From Verrucomicrobiota bacterium (lineage in GTDB: Bacteria; Verrucomicrobiota; Verrucomicrobiia; Limisphaerales; JADJPG01), in contig JADJPG010000017.1 of the NCBI GenBank assembly GCA_016713365.1, positions 1 to 64,000 of the forward strand: DNA of 64,000 nt. The letters run 5' to 3'. Shown in pieces: positions 52,801-62,700 of the stretch. The position numbers were made by a program, and so were the translations under genes. The notes under the pieces are model-generated. The model was not told where the DNA came from. It saw only the letters and a program-made list of their open reading frames with translations, and made no database searches. Positions within the stretch are counted from its first letter, which is position 1. Every line of letters starts with the position of its first letter.

Positions 52801-55714
52801 CGTCGTTGGAGAACCATTGCTCGATCATGTCGCCGTTCGGCTGCTGCGAATCCTCGAAGATGAAGTTTCCGTCACGTTCGTAGGCCTTGCTGCGCTGGCT
52901 GCCGTTCACGAAGAAATGAATGTAGCGGCGGTGGTTGTGGACGATGCCGAGGCCTTCGAAGATTTTGTAGACGGTTTGTTCCGCCACGGCGCTGAGGTCC
53001 GTGATGGTGAAGATGTCGGGATTGCCGGCGTTGTTGAGAACGAAATCCGTCGCGCCGAGGAGCGGTTCGTCGTCCGGGAAATTCATCTCGTAGTCGACGC
53101 GATTCGGGCCGGCGGGACCGGCGGTGGCGTTGGTGCGGTGCCACGGACTGCCGGAGTAGAGCGGGAGCGCGTTATAGATGACGCGGCTGTTGTTATAGAT
53201 GAACGTGCCGTCCATCGGCGTGTTGTTCTGCGTGTCGCGCGTGTGCCAGCGGTTGGAATTCAGCGAGCTCACCCAGAGATGGTAAGTCGCGAAATCGCCC
53301 GGCATCTGGACTTCGCCCCAGCGAACCAATCCTTCCCGAATCAACGCATCGGTGGGCCAGGTACGATTCAACCCGGCGGGCGGAAGCATGTCCTGCGGGA
53401 ACGTGCCGACGGCATTCTGCGTGTCGCGCGCCTCGATGTGGAAGGCAACGATGGTGCCGGCGGCCTGGCCTGGGATCGTCCCGCTGAACACGCCGTCGTT
53501 GGCCACAGCATCGCCGCTGGTGCCGTCGTCGCGCATGGTCACACCGGTGTAGTTGACGTCCGGATCGAGACGATAGCGAAGCGTCACGGCGCTGAGGCCT
53601 TGCGGATCGGTGACAATGGCCGAGACGATGACGGGTTCGTTGACGGCGGGCAGCACGGGGGAATGTTTTGCGTTGAAGATGGCGGGGCCGGCATTGGCGA
53701 TCTTGCGGCTGTTCACCGTGCCGGGCGAACCGAGGCGGCGGGGCAGGGCCATGCGGCCGTAGGCTTCCGTTGCGCTGCCATGCAGACGGACGAGGAGCTC
53801 AGGATGACCGCGCAGCCAGCGAACCTTGGCGCGGATGGAAACGTTCTGGGTGCCGGGCGGGATGGAGTTGGCGAACGGCGAGGAGAGAATGCGGTTGCTC
53901 TGATTGTCACCGCGGGAGCCGGCGCGGATGTGGAGGCTTTTCGATCCCGCGAAGCCATCGCTTTCGATGGTCGAGAAGTCGTGGGATCCTTGCAGCGCCC
54001 AGCCGCTCAGGCCGGATTCGAAGCCGCCGTTGGCGACGAGATTCGGGCCGTTGTCCGCGCGGACTTCAACTTCGTCGATGAGGCATTCGCCGATGCCTTG
54101 AAGCATGAGAATCACGCTGTCGTTGATCGGGGTGCCGAGCGATTCGCCAAGCGGGCCGTTGTATTCGATCGAGGTCCAGATGCTTTCGCCGGTGTCGTTG
54201 CTGTCCGCCCAGTTGGCGGAGTTCTGAACGTCGGATTCCGAATCGATGAGTTCCAGGCTGCTGCCGAGACCGTCGCTCCACTGGCCCCACTTGCCGCCAT
54301 CGCCATAGATGAGATCGCTGACGGGCACGGGAAGTTTCTCGATCACTTCAATGCCGCCGCTGAGCACGCGATCGTAGTCGGCCGCGGTGAAGACGACCCG
54401 CTCGCCGCCGTTGGCGAGTGTGCCGTCGTACGGGCCGAAGACGGTGTTGGTGGTGAGGTTGGTGTAGATGGCCAGCAGGTTGGTGGGATTCTTGGCGACG
54501 ACCCAATACGCGCCGGCGGGCATGGCGGGCGTGTTGCTCGGGAAGGTGTAGTCGATGCCGACCACGAACTGCCAGGCACTGATGTTCACCGCGCCGCCGC
54601 TGCGATTGTGAATCTCGATGAATTCATCGTCGTCGTCGCCGGAGATCGGGTTGAACATGATTTCGTTAATCACGACTGGATAGCGCATCGGCCGGGCGTT
54701 CGGCGTGCCGCGAGTGTTCGAGGAAAGACCGTAGGTGAGGGGACCGCCATCCGGCCACCGACCGCTGGTGATGTTGTTCGACTGGCCGCGGAAATCGATG
54801 ACGTCGATCACGCGCGTCTGGTTCGAGTTCCAGAAGAAGATGGTTTCGCCACCGGCGAAGAGCTCGAAGCGGAGAGTGTCCTGATTCCACCACGCGAAGC
54901 CGCGAGGTTGGAGGATGGTGCCATCCGGAATGCGGAATTTGTTGGTCGTCGGATCATCACTGAGCCAGGCGCCGGAGAGATCGACCGGGACGTTGCTGTG
55001 GTTGTAGAGCTCGATCCAGTCGTCTGGATCGCTGTGGTTGCGCCATTCGTTGATGACGACGTTGGCGAGCGGGTCGAACGTGAGCGGATCGGCTGTGCCG
55101 GGCGAACCACCAATGCTGTCGCTCTCCGCCCACGCGCGAAAATCGTCTTCGCCATATGAGGGACGGATGAGCGAGAGCGAGTGACCGGTGCCATCGGCCG
55201 CTTCGGACCAGGGCGGACCGTCGGAGTAATTAACGGAGAGCAAGACGGCGCCCTGGCGATTGAGGAGTTGCACAACGCCGCGCTCGGTCGAGAGGCGATT
55301 GGTTTCCGCGCCATCCCATGGTCCGAGGACGTTCGAGATGCCGTAGTTGGTTTCGATGAGCCCGGGCACGCGCGCGACGACGAGATAAGATTTCGCGGGG
55401 AGGATGGTGTTCGTGGGGAAGGTGTAGTCGACGTCACCCACAATGCGAAAGCCGCCGAGGTTCTCGCTCCACGGCTTGGAATTGTAGATCTCGATGAACT
55501 CGTGAGTCAGATTCGTGTCGAGCCCGAGGATTGGCCGCGGGTTATACATGATCTCAGTGATCACGAAGCCGGTCTTGCGTGTGGAAGGGCCCACGGGCTC
55601 GCGGTCGGTGACGAATTGGCCGTGCAGCGCGGTGCCAAGGAGCGTCCAGAGCAGGATGGCGGAAACGCGTGCGGCAAAAGCGCAGATACTTCGGTGAACT
55701 GTGGGCATCATCAT
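49879..55714 (-). CDS. Giant secreted lamin-tail-domain/CotH protein, about 1,944 residues, three apparent frameshifts
   Basis: Signal peptide from ATGs at 55714-55708. Domains in order: LTD repeats at about 30-150, 215-330 and 345-490; a jelly-roll-like region from about 548 ('NLVANGGFESGLSGW'); a CotH kinase-like domain at about 875-1200 ('MPWDIDYSLGLGRGP' is its signature); LTDs at about 1305-1405, 1460-1550 and 1608-1705; a cadherin/Ig-like domain at 1780-1868; and a C-terminal 'YRILYSDDLAQPQW...FYQVVQL' module. Indels near 51417, 51258 and 51208 split the frame, but the protein is continuous across them. Likely a cell-surface or extracellular protein; CotH may phosphorylate partner proteins. 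LTD function in bacteria is not established. Confidence 0.83.
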
Positions 55715-55861
55715 ACGACAAGACGGTCCCATGCAGGTTACGTCTGATGGGCGGGGAGCTCTCGACATCCAGGGCGAGAATGGACCGATACATCATCATT
55801 CTGGCCGGCGACGACAGCAGTGCCGTGGCAGGTCAGGGAACCTTTTGGGGCGTGCTAGTGT

Positions 55862-55899
55862 GTAACAGGTTCGTTACTACAAAGCAACGAAGAGGTTAC
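55862..55899. promoter_or_regulatory. 38-base inverted repeat in the divergent intergenic region
   Basis: GTAAC (55862-55866) and TTCGTT (55870-55875) are mirrored by AACGAA (55886-55891) and GTTAC (55895-55899), with 3-base gaps at equal positions and a 10-base centre. The symmetry suggests a dimeric operator or a hairpin. It lies in the 315-base region between the giant LTD gene and the esterase, which otherwise shows only the esterase promoter. Confidence 0.45.
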
Positions 55900-55993
55900 G
55901 TGAGGGTGTGATTGTGAGTAACCACCGCAGCCTTTCATCTCGTCTGAACGGGCTTATTGTTTTCCGCGAGGTCGCGCGCGCCGAATTCGTTCG

Positions 55994-56022
55994 TTGATTC
56001 GTGAAATTGCCGCGACTAGCGT
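55994..56022 (+). promoter_or_regulatory. Promoter of the esterase gene, predicted leaderless
   Basis: TTGATT at 55994-55999, 17-base spacer, TAGCGT at 56017-56022, then 7 bases to the ATG at 56030. Confidence 0.5.
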
Positions 56023-56029
56023 CGGCTCC

Positions 56030-57094
56030 ATGAACACCACCCGCCGTAACGCAATCTCCCGCGCCATTTCACTGCTCGCCGCTCTCGGATGTTTCGCAAA
56101 CTCGACATCGCCGCTCGCTGCGGCTCCTTACAGTGAGAATCCTGGCGCGGCCGGCGACGGACATTTCGTCGTCGGACCGGAATACAAGATTCACATCGAC
56201 CTCACCGACCAGGGCAATCCCAAGGGCAAACTCTTCGAGTTCACCATGAAGCTCGCCGACAGCAAAATCTTCCGCGGCGACGACACCACGCTCGAACCGG
56301 AGAAGAAGAAGGTGCGCACCGAGCGCAAGATTCAGGTCTACATCCCTGCTGCCTACACAGATGGCACGCCCGCGCCGTTGCTCGTCATTCACGATGGTCC
56401 CGGCCAGATGAACCTCGTCCGTCATGCGCTCGATAACCTCACGATTTCAAAGAATCGCATGCTGCCGGCGTTCATCGCCATCGCGGTGGAGAACGGCGGC
56501 AACGACGGCAAGAACAGCCAGCGCGGCCTCGAATATGACACCATGTCCGATCGCCTCGCGCGGTTCATCAACGACGAGGTCTTCCCGGCTGTTCTGGCCA
56601 ACGCCGACATCAAGGCTGCCTATCCGAAGCTTGCGTTCACGCCGAATCCCTGGGGCCGCGCGGTGATGGGTTGCAGCTCGGGCGGCGCGGCGGCGATGAG
56701 CATGGCGTGGTTCCGACCCGACCTGTTCCGTCGCGTGATCGCCTATTCCGGTACGTTCGTGGACCAGCAGGATGACGATGCAGCGGAAGAGGCGAAGTTC
56801 CCGCTCGGCGCGTGGGAATATCATTCCAGCATGAAGCTGATCGAGAAGAGCGAGAAGAAGCCGCTGCGCATCTTCACCCACGTTTCGGAAAATGATCTGC
56901 GCGCGAAGGATCGCGAAGAGACCTATCACAACTGGGTGATGGCCGGCGAACGCACCGCTGCCGCCCTTAAAGCCAAGGGCTACCACCACCGCTACGTCTT
57001 CAGCAAAGCCACCGGCCATTGCGACAAACGCGTCTTTGAGGAAACGCTCGTCGACACGCTCATCTGGATTTGGCGCGGCTACCACGCAGAATGA
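56030..57094 (+). CDS. Secreted esterase, enterochelin-esterase-like alpha/beta hydrolase
   Basis: 354 residues from the ATG at 56030, which opens a signal peptide (about 1-31). The alpha/beta-hydrolase nucleophile is Ser in 'AVMGCSSGGAAAMSMAW', an Asp candidate lies in 'HVSENDLRAKD', and the His is in 'KATGHCDKRVFEETL'. An N-terminal strand-rich segment ('FEFTMKLADSKIF') before the fold recalls Fes/esterase-D proteins from polysaccharide or siderophore breakdown. 'LLVIHDGPGQMNLVRHALDN' resembles xylan-ester enzymes too. Substrate not determined; no siderophore genes nearby. Confidence 0.85.
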   Translation: MNTTRRNAISRAISLLAALGCFANSTSPLAAAPYSENPGAAGDGHFVVGPEYKIHIDLTDQGNPKGKLFEFTMKLADSKIFRGDDTTLEPEKKKVRTERKIQVYIPAAYTDGTPAPLLVIHDGPGQMNLVRHALDNLTISKNRMLPAFIAIAVENGGNDGKNSQRGLEYDTMSDRLARFINDEVFPAVLANADIKAAYPKLAFTPNPWGRAVMGCSSGGAAAMSMAWFRPDLFRRVIAYSGTFVDQQDDDAAEEAKFPLGAWEYHSSMKLIEKSEKKPLRIFTHVSENDLRAKDREETYHNWVMAGERTAAALKAKGYHHRYVFSKATGHCDKRVFEETLVDTLIWIWRGYHAE

Positions 57095-57123
57095 GGCGTC
57101 GATTAAATCGTCACAAAAAGCAG

Positions 57124-57153
57124 TTGGATTCGAGCTTGATGGAGTCGTAAAAC
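57124..57153 (+). promoter_or_regulatory. Promoter of the BLUF gene
   Basis: TTGGAT at 57124-57129, 18-base spacer, TAAAAC at 57148-57153, then 10 bases to the ATG at 57164. Confidence 0.4.
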
Positions 57154-57163
57154 ACCCAGTGTC

Positions 57164-57592
57164 ATGAAGACATTTCAGCTTCTCTACGGCAGCACGGCGA
57201 CAGCGCCGTTTGGCAAGCCCGAGCTGCTCGAACTGCTCAACAAGAGCCGGGCCAACAACGAGAGGGTCAACGTCACCGGGCTCCTGCTCTTCAAGGACGG
57301 CCAGTTTATGCAAGTGCTGGAGGGCGAAGAACCGGTCGTGACGTCACTCTACCAACGCATCTCACAGGATCCCCGGCATACCGGATCGATGGTGTTTCTC
57401 CAGCGCGCCATCGAGCAACGCGACTTCCCTGACTGGTCCATGGCCTTTAAAGATTTGCGCGATCCGGAACTGCTCGACATGCCGGGCTACAGCGAATTCC
57501 TGAACGTTTCCCTGGCCGATCCATCCATCGGTAAGGACGCATCCAAGGCCAAACGGCTGCTCTCGGTCTTTCGCACTGCAATGCGGGGGTAG
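57164..57592 (+). CDS. Single-domain BLUF blue-light photoreceptor
   Basis: 142 residues: a BLUF domain (1-95) and a short helical tail, with no output domain. The residues that bind FAD and run the photocycle align at the right spacing with AppA: Tyr8 (Tyr21), Asn32 (Asn45), Gln50 (Gln63), Trp91 (Trp104) and Met93 (Met106). 'VTGLLLFKDGQFMQVLEGEE' and 'RDFPDWSMAF' are the family hallmarks. Short BLUF proteins signal through protein partners (as in PixD-PixE). The partner here is unknown; the next gene is a candidate only by position. Confidence 0.92.
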   Translation: MKTFQLLYGSTATAPFGKPELLELLNKSRANNERVNVTGLLLFKDGQFMQVLEGEEPVVTSLYQRISQDPRHTGSMVFLQRAIEQRDFPDWSMAFKDLRDPELLDMPGYSEFLNVSLADPSIGKDASKAKRLLSVFRTAMRG

Positions 57593-57721
57593 TCAAGCGC
57601 TGCGCTATTTGACGGGACCACCCTTTCCGTTGGGAGCGGAGGATAACGCCCCGAACGTCACTGCGTCGCCACCGCGATTTACCTTTGCACGCGAGCGGCG
57701 AGGCACTTCACTTGCCCCGCC

Positions 57722-58210
57722 ATGTCCTCCTTCTCCTCCATCGAACAATCTCTGCTCCAGCTCCTCATCGACGTCGTGCCCGAGGGCGTCAAGGTGACCG
57801 CGCTTCCCGTGCAACAAGCAACGAGCTCGAAGGCACGGGGACGACGGATCAACGTGGCCTTTCTTCGCGTGGCCATTGATTCGGCCGCCCGGAACGCGGC
57901 CGTTCCAAACGCCAGTCGTGCCGGGGCGAGACCCGCTCCGCCGCTGCATCTCGATTACCTCATCAGCGCCCACACTTCCGACTACGCCTCCACTGACGCC
58001 GGCGCGTCCGCGTTGATCGAAACGGCGCTCCGCGCCGTCGAGTCACATCCCATCCTCACACCGGCCTCCTTGGAACCAGCGGTGAACAAAAACCTCAACC
58101 CACCGACGCTGACCATTGTCGATCAAAGCCTGCCCGAATGGGCGCAGCTCTGGACGGCGCTACAAGCCCCCTGGCAGCCCGCGTTGCTCGTCCGCGTCGG
58201 CACCGTCTGA
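57722..58210 (+). CDS. Pvc16 N-terminal-like (DUF4255) protein
   Basis: 162 residues. The pattern 'MSSFSSIEQSLLQLLIDVVP', 'RRINVAFLRVAIDSAARNAA', 'PPLHLDYLISAHTSDYASTD', 'ALIETALRAVESHPILTPA' and a final 'PEWAQLWTALQAPWQPALLVRV' follows the DUF4255 domain of Pvc16-type cap proteins in extracellular contractile injection systems. No sheath, tube, baseplate or AAA gene is in the window, so it is an orphan here. The assignment rests on pattern matching. A weak promoter (TTGCAC-17-TCACTT) ends 8 bases before the ATG. Confidence 0.6.
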   Translation: MSSFSSIEQSLLQLLIDVVPEGVKVTALPVQQATSSKARGRRINVAFLRVAIDSAARNAAVPNASRAGARPAPPLHLDYLISAHTSDYASTDAGASALIETALRAVESHPILTPASLEPAVNKNLNPPTLTIVDQSLPEWAQLWTALQAPWQPALLVRVGTV

Positions 58211-58261
58211 CCTAACTCCGCAATCGCCGGCCAAGCACGGACCAACTCGCAACGCCGAACC

Positions 58262-59461
58262 TCACGGGGTGTCGGCTTTCCGCGCCGCGATCGTCTCCGT
58301 TGGCTCCAGCTTCAATTCCTGACGCAACACCGCCAGGCGTTGCTGAATGCGACGGCGATACGAAGCAGCGCGCTTGATGTATTCCTCCGCCTTCGAGGGT
58401 TCCACCTCTGCCAGCTCCACCCGCACCCGCGCGGCTACTTCGCGCAGTCGCTTCACCCACGGATCCACAAGGAACGTGTTCGTGAGCAACTCGACCTCAC
58501 GCGCGCGGAAGCGGGCGCGATACTCCGGCACCTCCATTACCGCCTTCGCGACGAGACCCTTCATGTCCGGCTGCGCGGGAATCTCCTTCCGCTGAAACGT
58601 CTGGTCGAGTCCCTGCGGCAGGAAGACCATGCGGTCAGTGGCCTTGTCATGGAAGATGCGAAAATTGTTCACCCCAAGCGAATAGCCGTCCCAGTGCGCG
58701 GTGATCACTTCTGCGGCCATGAAGGAAATAAACCGATCGATATCGAGCACCTTCTCCAGCGCCGCCCGGCGCTCCTTCACGCTCGACACCCGCACCGCGG
58801 CGGCGAGGGCCGCGAGTCGCGATTGATCCTTCGGGTTCTCGCCGGAGTTCACCTCCAACCGCTGCGCCACATCCTGACGCGAATGCCCGTCGTAGACATT
58901 CCCGCTCGCGTCCGCGAAATGGCGTTTCAGGAACTGTTTGTTGACACCCTCGATCAACACATACGTTCCGAGCCGACGTTTGTTCAGCGTCACGAATGCG
59001 TGCCCCGCGCGCGGCGCCGGCACACCCGCCGCCTCGAACATCTCGCGGCACAGCTTCTCAGCCAGCAAACTTGAATCCTGCACGGAATTGTTCAGATGCA
59101 GCTTCTTCAGTCCGTGAAAAGTCTGGCCCGGCGCGAGCCGATCGAAGTTCACGGTGAACGCCGGCTGTTCATCCAACGTGCGAAAACTGCCTGGCCCGCC
59201 CTTCAGTCGAATCGCCACGTTGGTGTAACGGCGCTCTGCCGTCCCCGTCGTCTCAACGACCGTGCCCGGCACATAGCGGCGCGGACTCTTGCGTAAGCGC
59301 TCCATGTTATCGTCCGACAGCTCAATTCGAACGCGAGGAATCACGCCCTGCTCGAAGAGATCAAGCGCCGGCACCGGTTTCGCTCTAGCCGGCGCGTCCT
59401 CGGCGCCAATCGCGATCAACCACGGAGCGAAAACCAAGGACAGAAGAAACAGACGGCGCAT
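58262..59461 (-). CDS. Secreted CotH-family protein kinase-like protein
   Basis: 399 residues from the ATG at 59461 (signal peptide 'RRLFLLSLVFAPWLIAIGA'). CotH features: 'IPRVRIELSDDNMERLRKSP', 'VAIRLKGGPGSFRTL', 'LHLNNSVQDSSLLAEKL', 'TYVLIEGVNKQFLKRHF', 'HWDGYSLGVNNFRIFHD' and 'MVFLPQGLDQTF'. In the last motif Gly-Leu-Asp stands where others have Trp-Asp-x-Asp. CotH in Bacillus phosphorylates spore-coat proteins; bacterial exported homologues are mostly uncharacterised. A second CotH domain occurs in the giant LTD protein 3 kb away. A helical tail (about 340-390) is extra. Confidence 0.85.
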   Translation of the reverse strand: MRRLFLLSLVFAPWLIAIGAEDAPARAKPVPALDLFEQGVIPRVRIELSDDNMERLRKSPRRYVPGTVVETTGTAERRYTNVAIRLKGGPGSFRTLDEQPAFTVNFDRLAPGQTFHGLKKLHLNNSVQDSSLLAEKLCREMFEAAGVPAPRAGHAFVTLNKRRLGTYVLIEGVNKQFLKRHFADASGNVYDGHSRQDVAQRLEVNSGENPKDQSRLAALAAAVRVSSVKERRAALEKVLDIDRFISFMAAEVITAHWDGYSLGVNNFRIFHDKATDRMVFLPQGLDQTFQRKEIPAQPDMKGLVAKAVMEVPEYRARFRAREVELLTNTFLVDPWVKRLREVAARVRVELAEVEPSKAEEYIKRAASYRRRIQQRLAVLRQELKLEPTETIAARKADTP

Positions 59462-59474
59462 AAAAACCGGTGCG

Positions 59475-59502
59475 ACTGTAGCCCGCCACGCCGCACGAAC
59501 AA
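59475..59502 (-). promoter_or_regulatory. Promoter of the CotH gene
   Basis: Minus strand: TTGTTC at 59502-59497, 16-base spacer, TACAGT at 59480-59475, then 13 bases to the ATG at 59461. Confidence 0.4.
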
Positions 59503-59677
59503 TTCCCGGAGTGTAAATAGCCATTCGAGCATGCACGCGTGGGTGGGGCATGGTAGCCCCTTCGGTCTGGATATAGCCTAAAGCTGAGTCCAGCGTTTGC
59601 CGCCCCAGTTACCACTTCGCGCCGGCGAATTTGAATATGGATCAACTCGCTCGCAGGTGTAAGAAACAACAAAAACC

Positions 59678-59705
59678 TTGCTTCAGAAACACCATCTTTT
59701 ACCGT
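59678..59705 (+). promoter_or_regulatory. Promoter of the five-repeat secreted protein gene
   Basis: TTGCTT at 59678-59683, 16-base spacer, TACCGT at 59700-59705, then 10 bases to the ATG at 59716. The rest of the 254-base divergent region shows nothing else. Confidence 0.4.
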
Positions 59706-59715
59706 CAAAGAAGCT

Positions 59716-62700
59716 ATGGACTCCACCCTCGCCATCTTTGCGCGTGCTCTTCTATGGGCGTCTGTCGTTTTCATGGTTAACATTGCACGAACCATTGAAG
59801 CCGCACCGCCACCGAATGACTCCTTTGCAAATGCGACGGAGCTAATCCTCAGTCCCGCCATTCCGGACGTCGCCGTGGTTACAAATTTCAGCGGGAGTAT
59901 TGCCGGCGCCACGACTGAGACGGGTGAATCGAACAATGAGGAACTCGCTAATTACAATTTTCGCGGCACGATTTGGTGGAGGTGGACCTGCACGGTTGAG
60001 TCGGACGTGGAGTTTGTCACCTACGCCTCCGTCGGGTCGTTGGTTGGAGCAGCCTTCACGGGCACGAGTGTGGACAACCTCACAACCGTCAGCGCCGCCA
60101 ACAGCGACTTCATGTTCCATCCCGATCTAACGTTTGATGCAAGTGTCGCAGTTTTTCACGCGATTCCCGGCACAACGTATTGGATGGTCGTAATGCCACT
60201 CATTGATGTGGAGCAGCCGGTGGACTTTATCGAGGGCTACTTTCTAGTGGTGCCCGGCGCTGCTCCGCCTCCGCCGAACCCCACGGCACCTGCAACGAAT
60301 GACCACTTCGCGAATCGAATTGTGATGACCGGGAACCAGTGGTCCACGAACGGCAACATTGAAAAAGCAACCTTGGAGGCAGCCGAAAAGGTCGGTGTGC
60401 CGTGGGACCCAATCCAGTCGTCAGTTTGGTACAGCTGGACAGCATCGACAAATGGGGTGGTTTATTTCACTGGAACCAATTTTGTTCCCAACCTTACGTT
60501 CCGCCTATCCGCCTACCGCGGGGAATCGCTTATCGAATTAGTGCTGGCAACACCCACGGCCGACGGCGGCTATCTGGTGGCGCCTGGAGATACGCTGCAA
60601 GTGCAGGTGGGCTCGCCTTACACAACCGGATGGACGCATGAAGGTGGAGCTGGAGCATTTGTGCTGAACTGCCATTTCAAGGCGCGTGCGCCAGCGTCGC
60701 CCAATGATTGGTTTACGAACAGGCTAGAGATCATCACGCCCGCCTATCATTTCGAAGGTAGCATCTACGGAGCGACCATGGAACCGAATGAACCGTATCC
60801 TTTCACCAACCATTTCACGTCCTTGTGGTGGAAGCTCCTTCCGACGGAGGACGGTGTTCTTCGCGTGAACGTCTCGGGGCCGTATCCGCTCAGCACTTGG
60901 GTCTATGAAGGCAACAGGCTTCCCGAGCTTACTCGCGTTGCCAATCTCGGGGAGAATCGTTTTCAGGTCCGAGGAGGGCGCGAATACGCCGTTCAAATCG
61001 CGAGCGGCAACGTTGCGTCGGGCGGAATCATTGTCGACACGCGATTCCTGTCGACCTCGAACGACATGTTCGCCGGTGCCATTCGCATGGAAGGGACGAA
61101 TTGCTTTGCCGAAAGCGATTTCGGGGCGGCGACCTTCGAAGCGGGCGAACCAAACCCGGGAGCCACGAATACCATCTGGTTTTCATGGGCATCACCGGGA
61201 ACCGGCCGGGTCTGGTACTCCCCCTACCATGATTGGTGGCGACCGGCCGCCGTGTACTCGGGCTACACTCTGGAAACGTTGACCCCGGTACGCTACGGAG
61301 GCGGATTGGGAAATGGAGAAGCCAGTTTTTTGGCCGAGGAGGGAAAGCTCTATCACTTTCAATACTCAGGCGGCAACAGCGAGACCGTCAAACTGGCCCT
61401 GCGCCTCGAGCCGTTTCTCGCGATCACCAATGATAACTTTGCCGATGCTACACGCCTTAAGCCAGGATACGGATTTGGGCCGATTTCAGGAGCAACGCGA
61501 GAGCCCGGCGAACCTGAACATCGTGCCGGCACGCCATACAAAAGTATCTGGTGGAAGTGGCAGGCACCGACGCACATGTATGCGTACGTGTCGTTTCAAG
61601 GGAGTCTTACCCGGAATCTGATGATGTCGGTCTACACCGGAAACAGTGTGGAGAACCTTACCAAGGTCGCCCAAGGAACCAATGACTTCTACTTAACGGG
61701 CGACGGCGGCGTGACATATTACTTCGCGGCGTCAGTCTCCGAGGGCGAGGTAGGCGACGTGATGTTGAGCGTGGGCGGAGCACCACGGGAGATCGATAAA
61801 GCCACCATATCCATCCCAGTTCCGGGAAACCTCCTGCTCGAACCCAGTTGGGAGGGAACCTCCCTTCAACCTCATCATTGGCAAAAAAGCGGCGATGTTG
61901 GCGGAATGGCAAAATACTACGGTGGGGCAGATGGAGCGACGTGGCCAATTGTGCCTGGAAACGGGGCCATCGCGCAAAACATCGAAGTCACGCCAGGGCA
62001 CCATTACCAGATTCGATACGCCTTGCGAGCGTCAACGGCCCCAGTTCAGGTAAAGTGGAACGACACGGTCATCGGTGTTACAAACGTTCCGTCAGACGAA
62101 ATGGGTTACTGGCATTGGGTCACATATACGACTGAAGCAACCACCTCTACTGCCCTCATCGAATTCAAGAATCTTGGAACGCGCTTCGACCGAATCGAGC
62201 TGGATGCGTTCAGCGTGGTTGACTTAACTGCTCCCCCATCGATCAAGAAGCAGCCCTGGTTCCTTGAATGCCCATCGCAGGCGGTACGGCCTCGTTCCTT
62301 GTCGGAATCGACGGTTCATCTCCCTTAAGTTTCCAATGGCTCCACGGCGGGAATCCCATTCCCGAAGGAACCAACCGCGTTCTAACGCTGCCAGTCGTCA
62401 ATGCACAGCAAAGCGGAGGTTACCGGGTGGTGATTACGAATGCGTTTGGATCGGTCACCAGCGCCATTGCCTTCCTCAGTGTCGATGCCCCGACCAATGC
62501 GACGATTGTTCTCCAACCTCGCGGCGACACAGTTCCGGCCGGGAGCTACTTCAATCTCAGCGTTGCCGCAGTCGGCACGCCCCCACTGCACTATCAGTGG
62601 TTTTTGAATGGAAGCCCTATCCTTGAAGCCACCAACCGGAATCTCGCGATCGAAAGTGTGCAACACACCAATGAGGGAAATTATGAGGTAAAAGTTCAGA

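Noticed and set aside
51407..55159. A 1,250-codon open frame on the plus strand opposite the giant LTD gene
   Set aside because: Its product is Val/Glu/Arg-rich without domains, while the minus strand encodes a clear domain series. It is a codon-bias shadow in GC-rich DNA.
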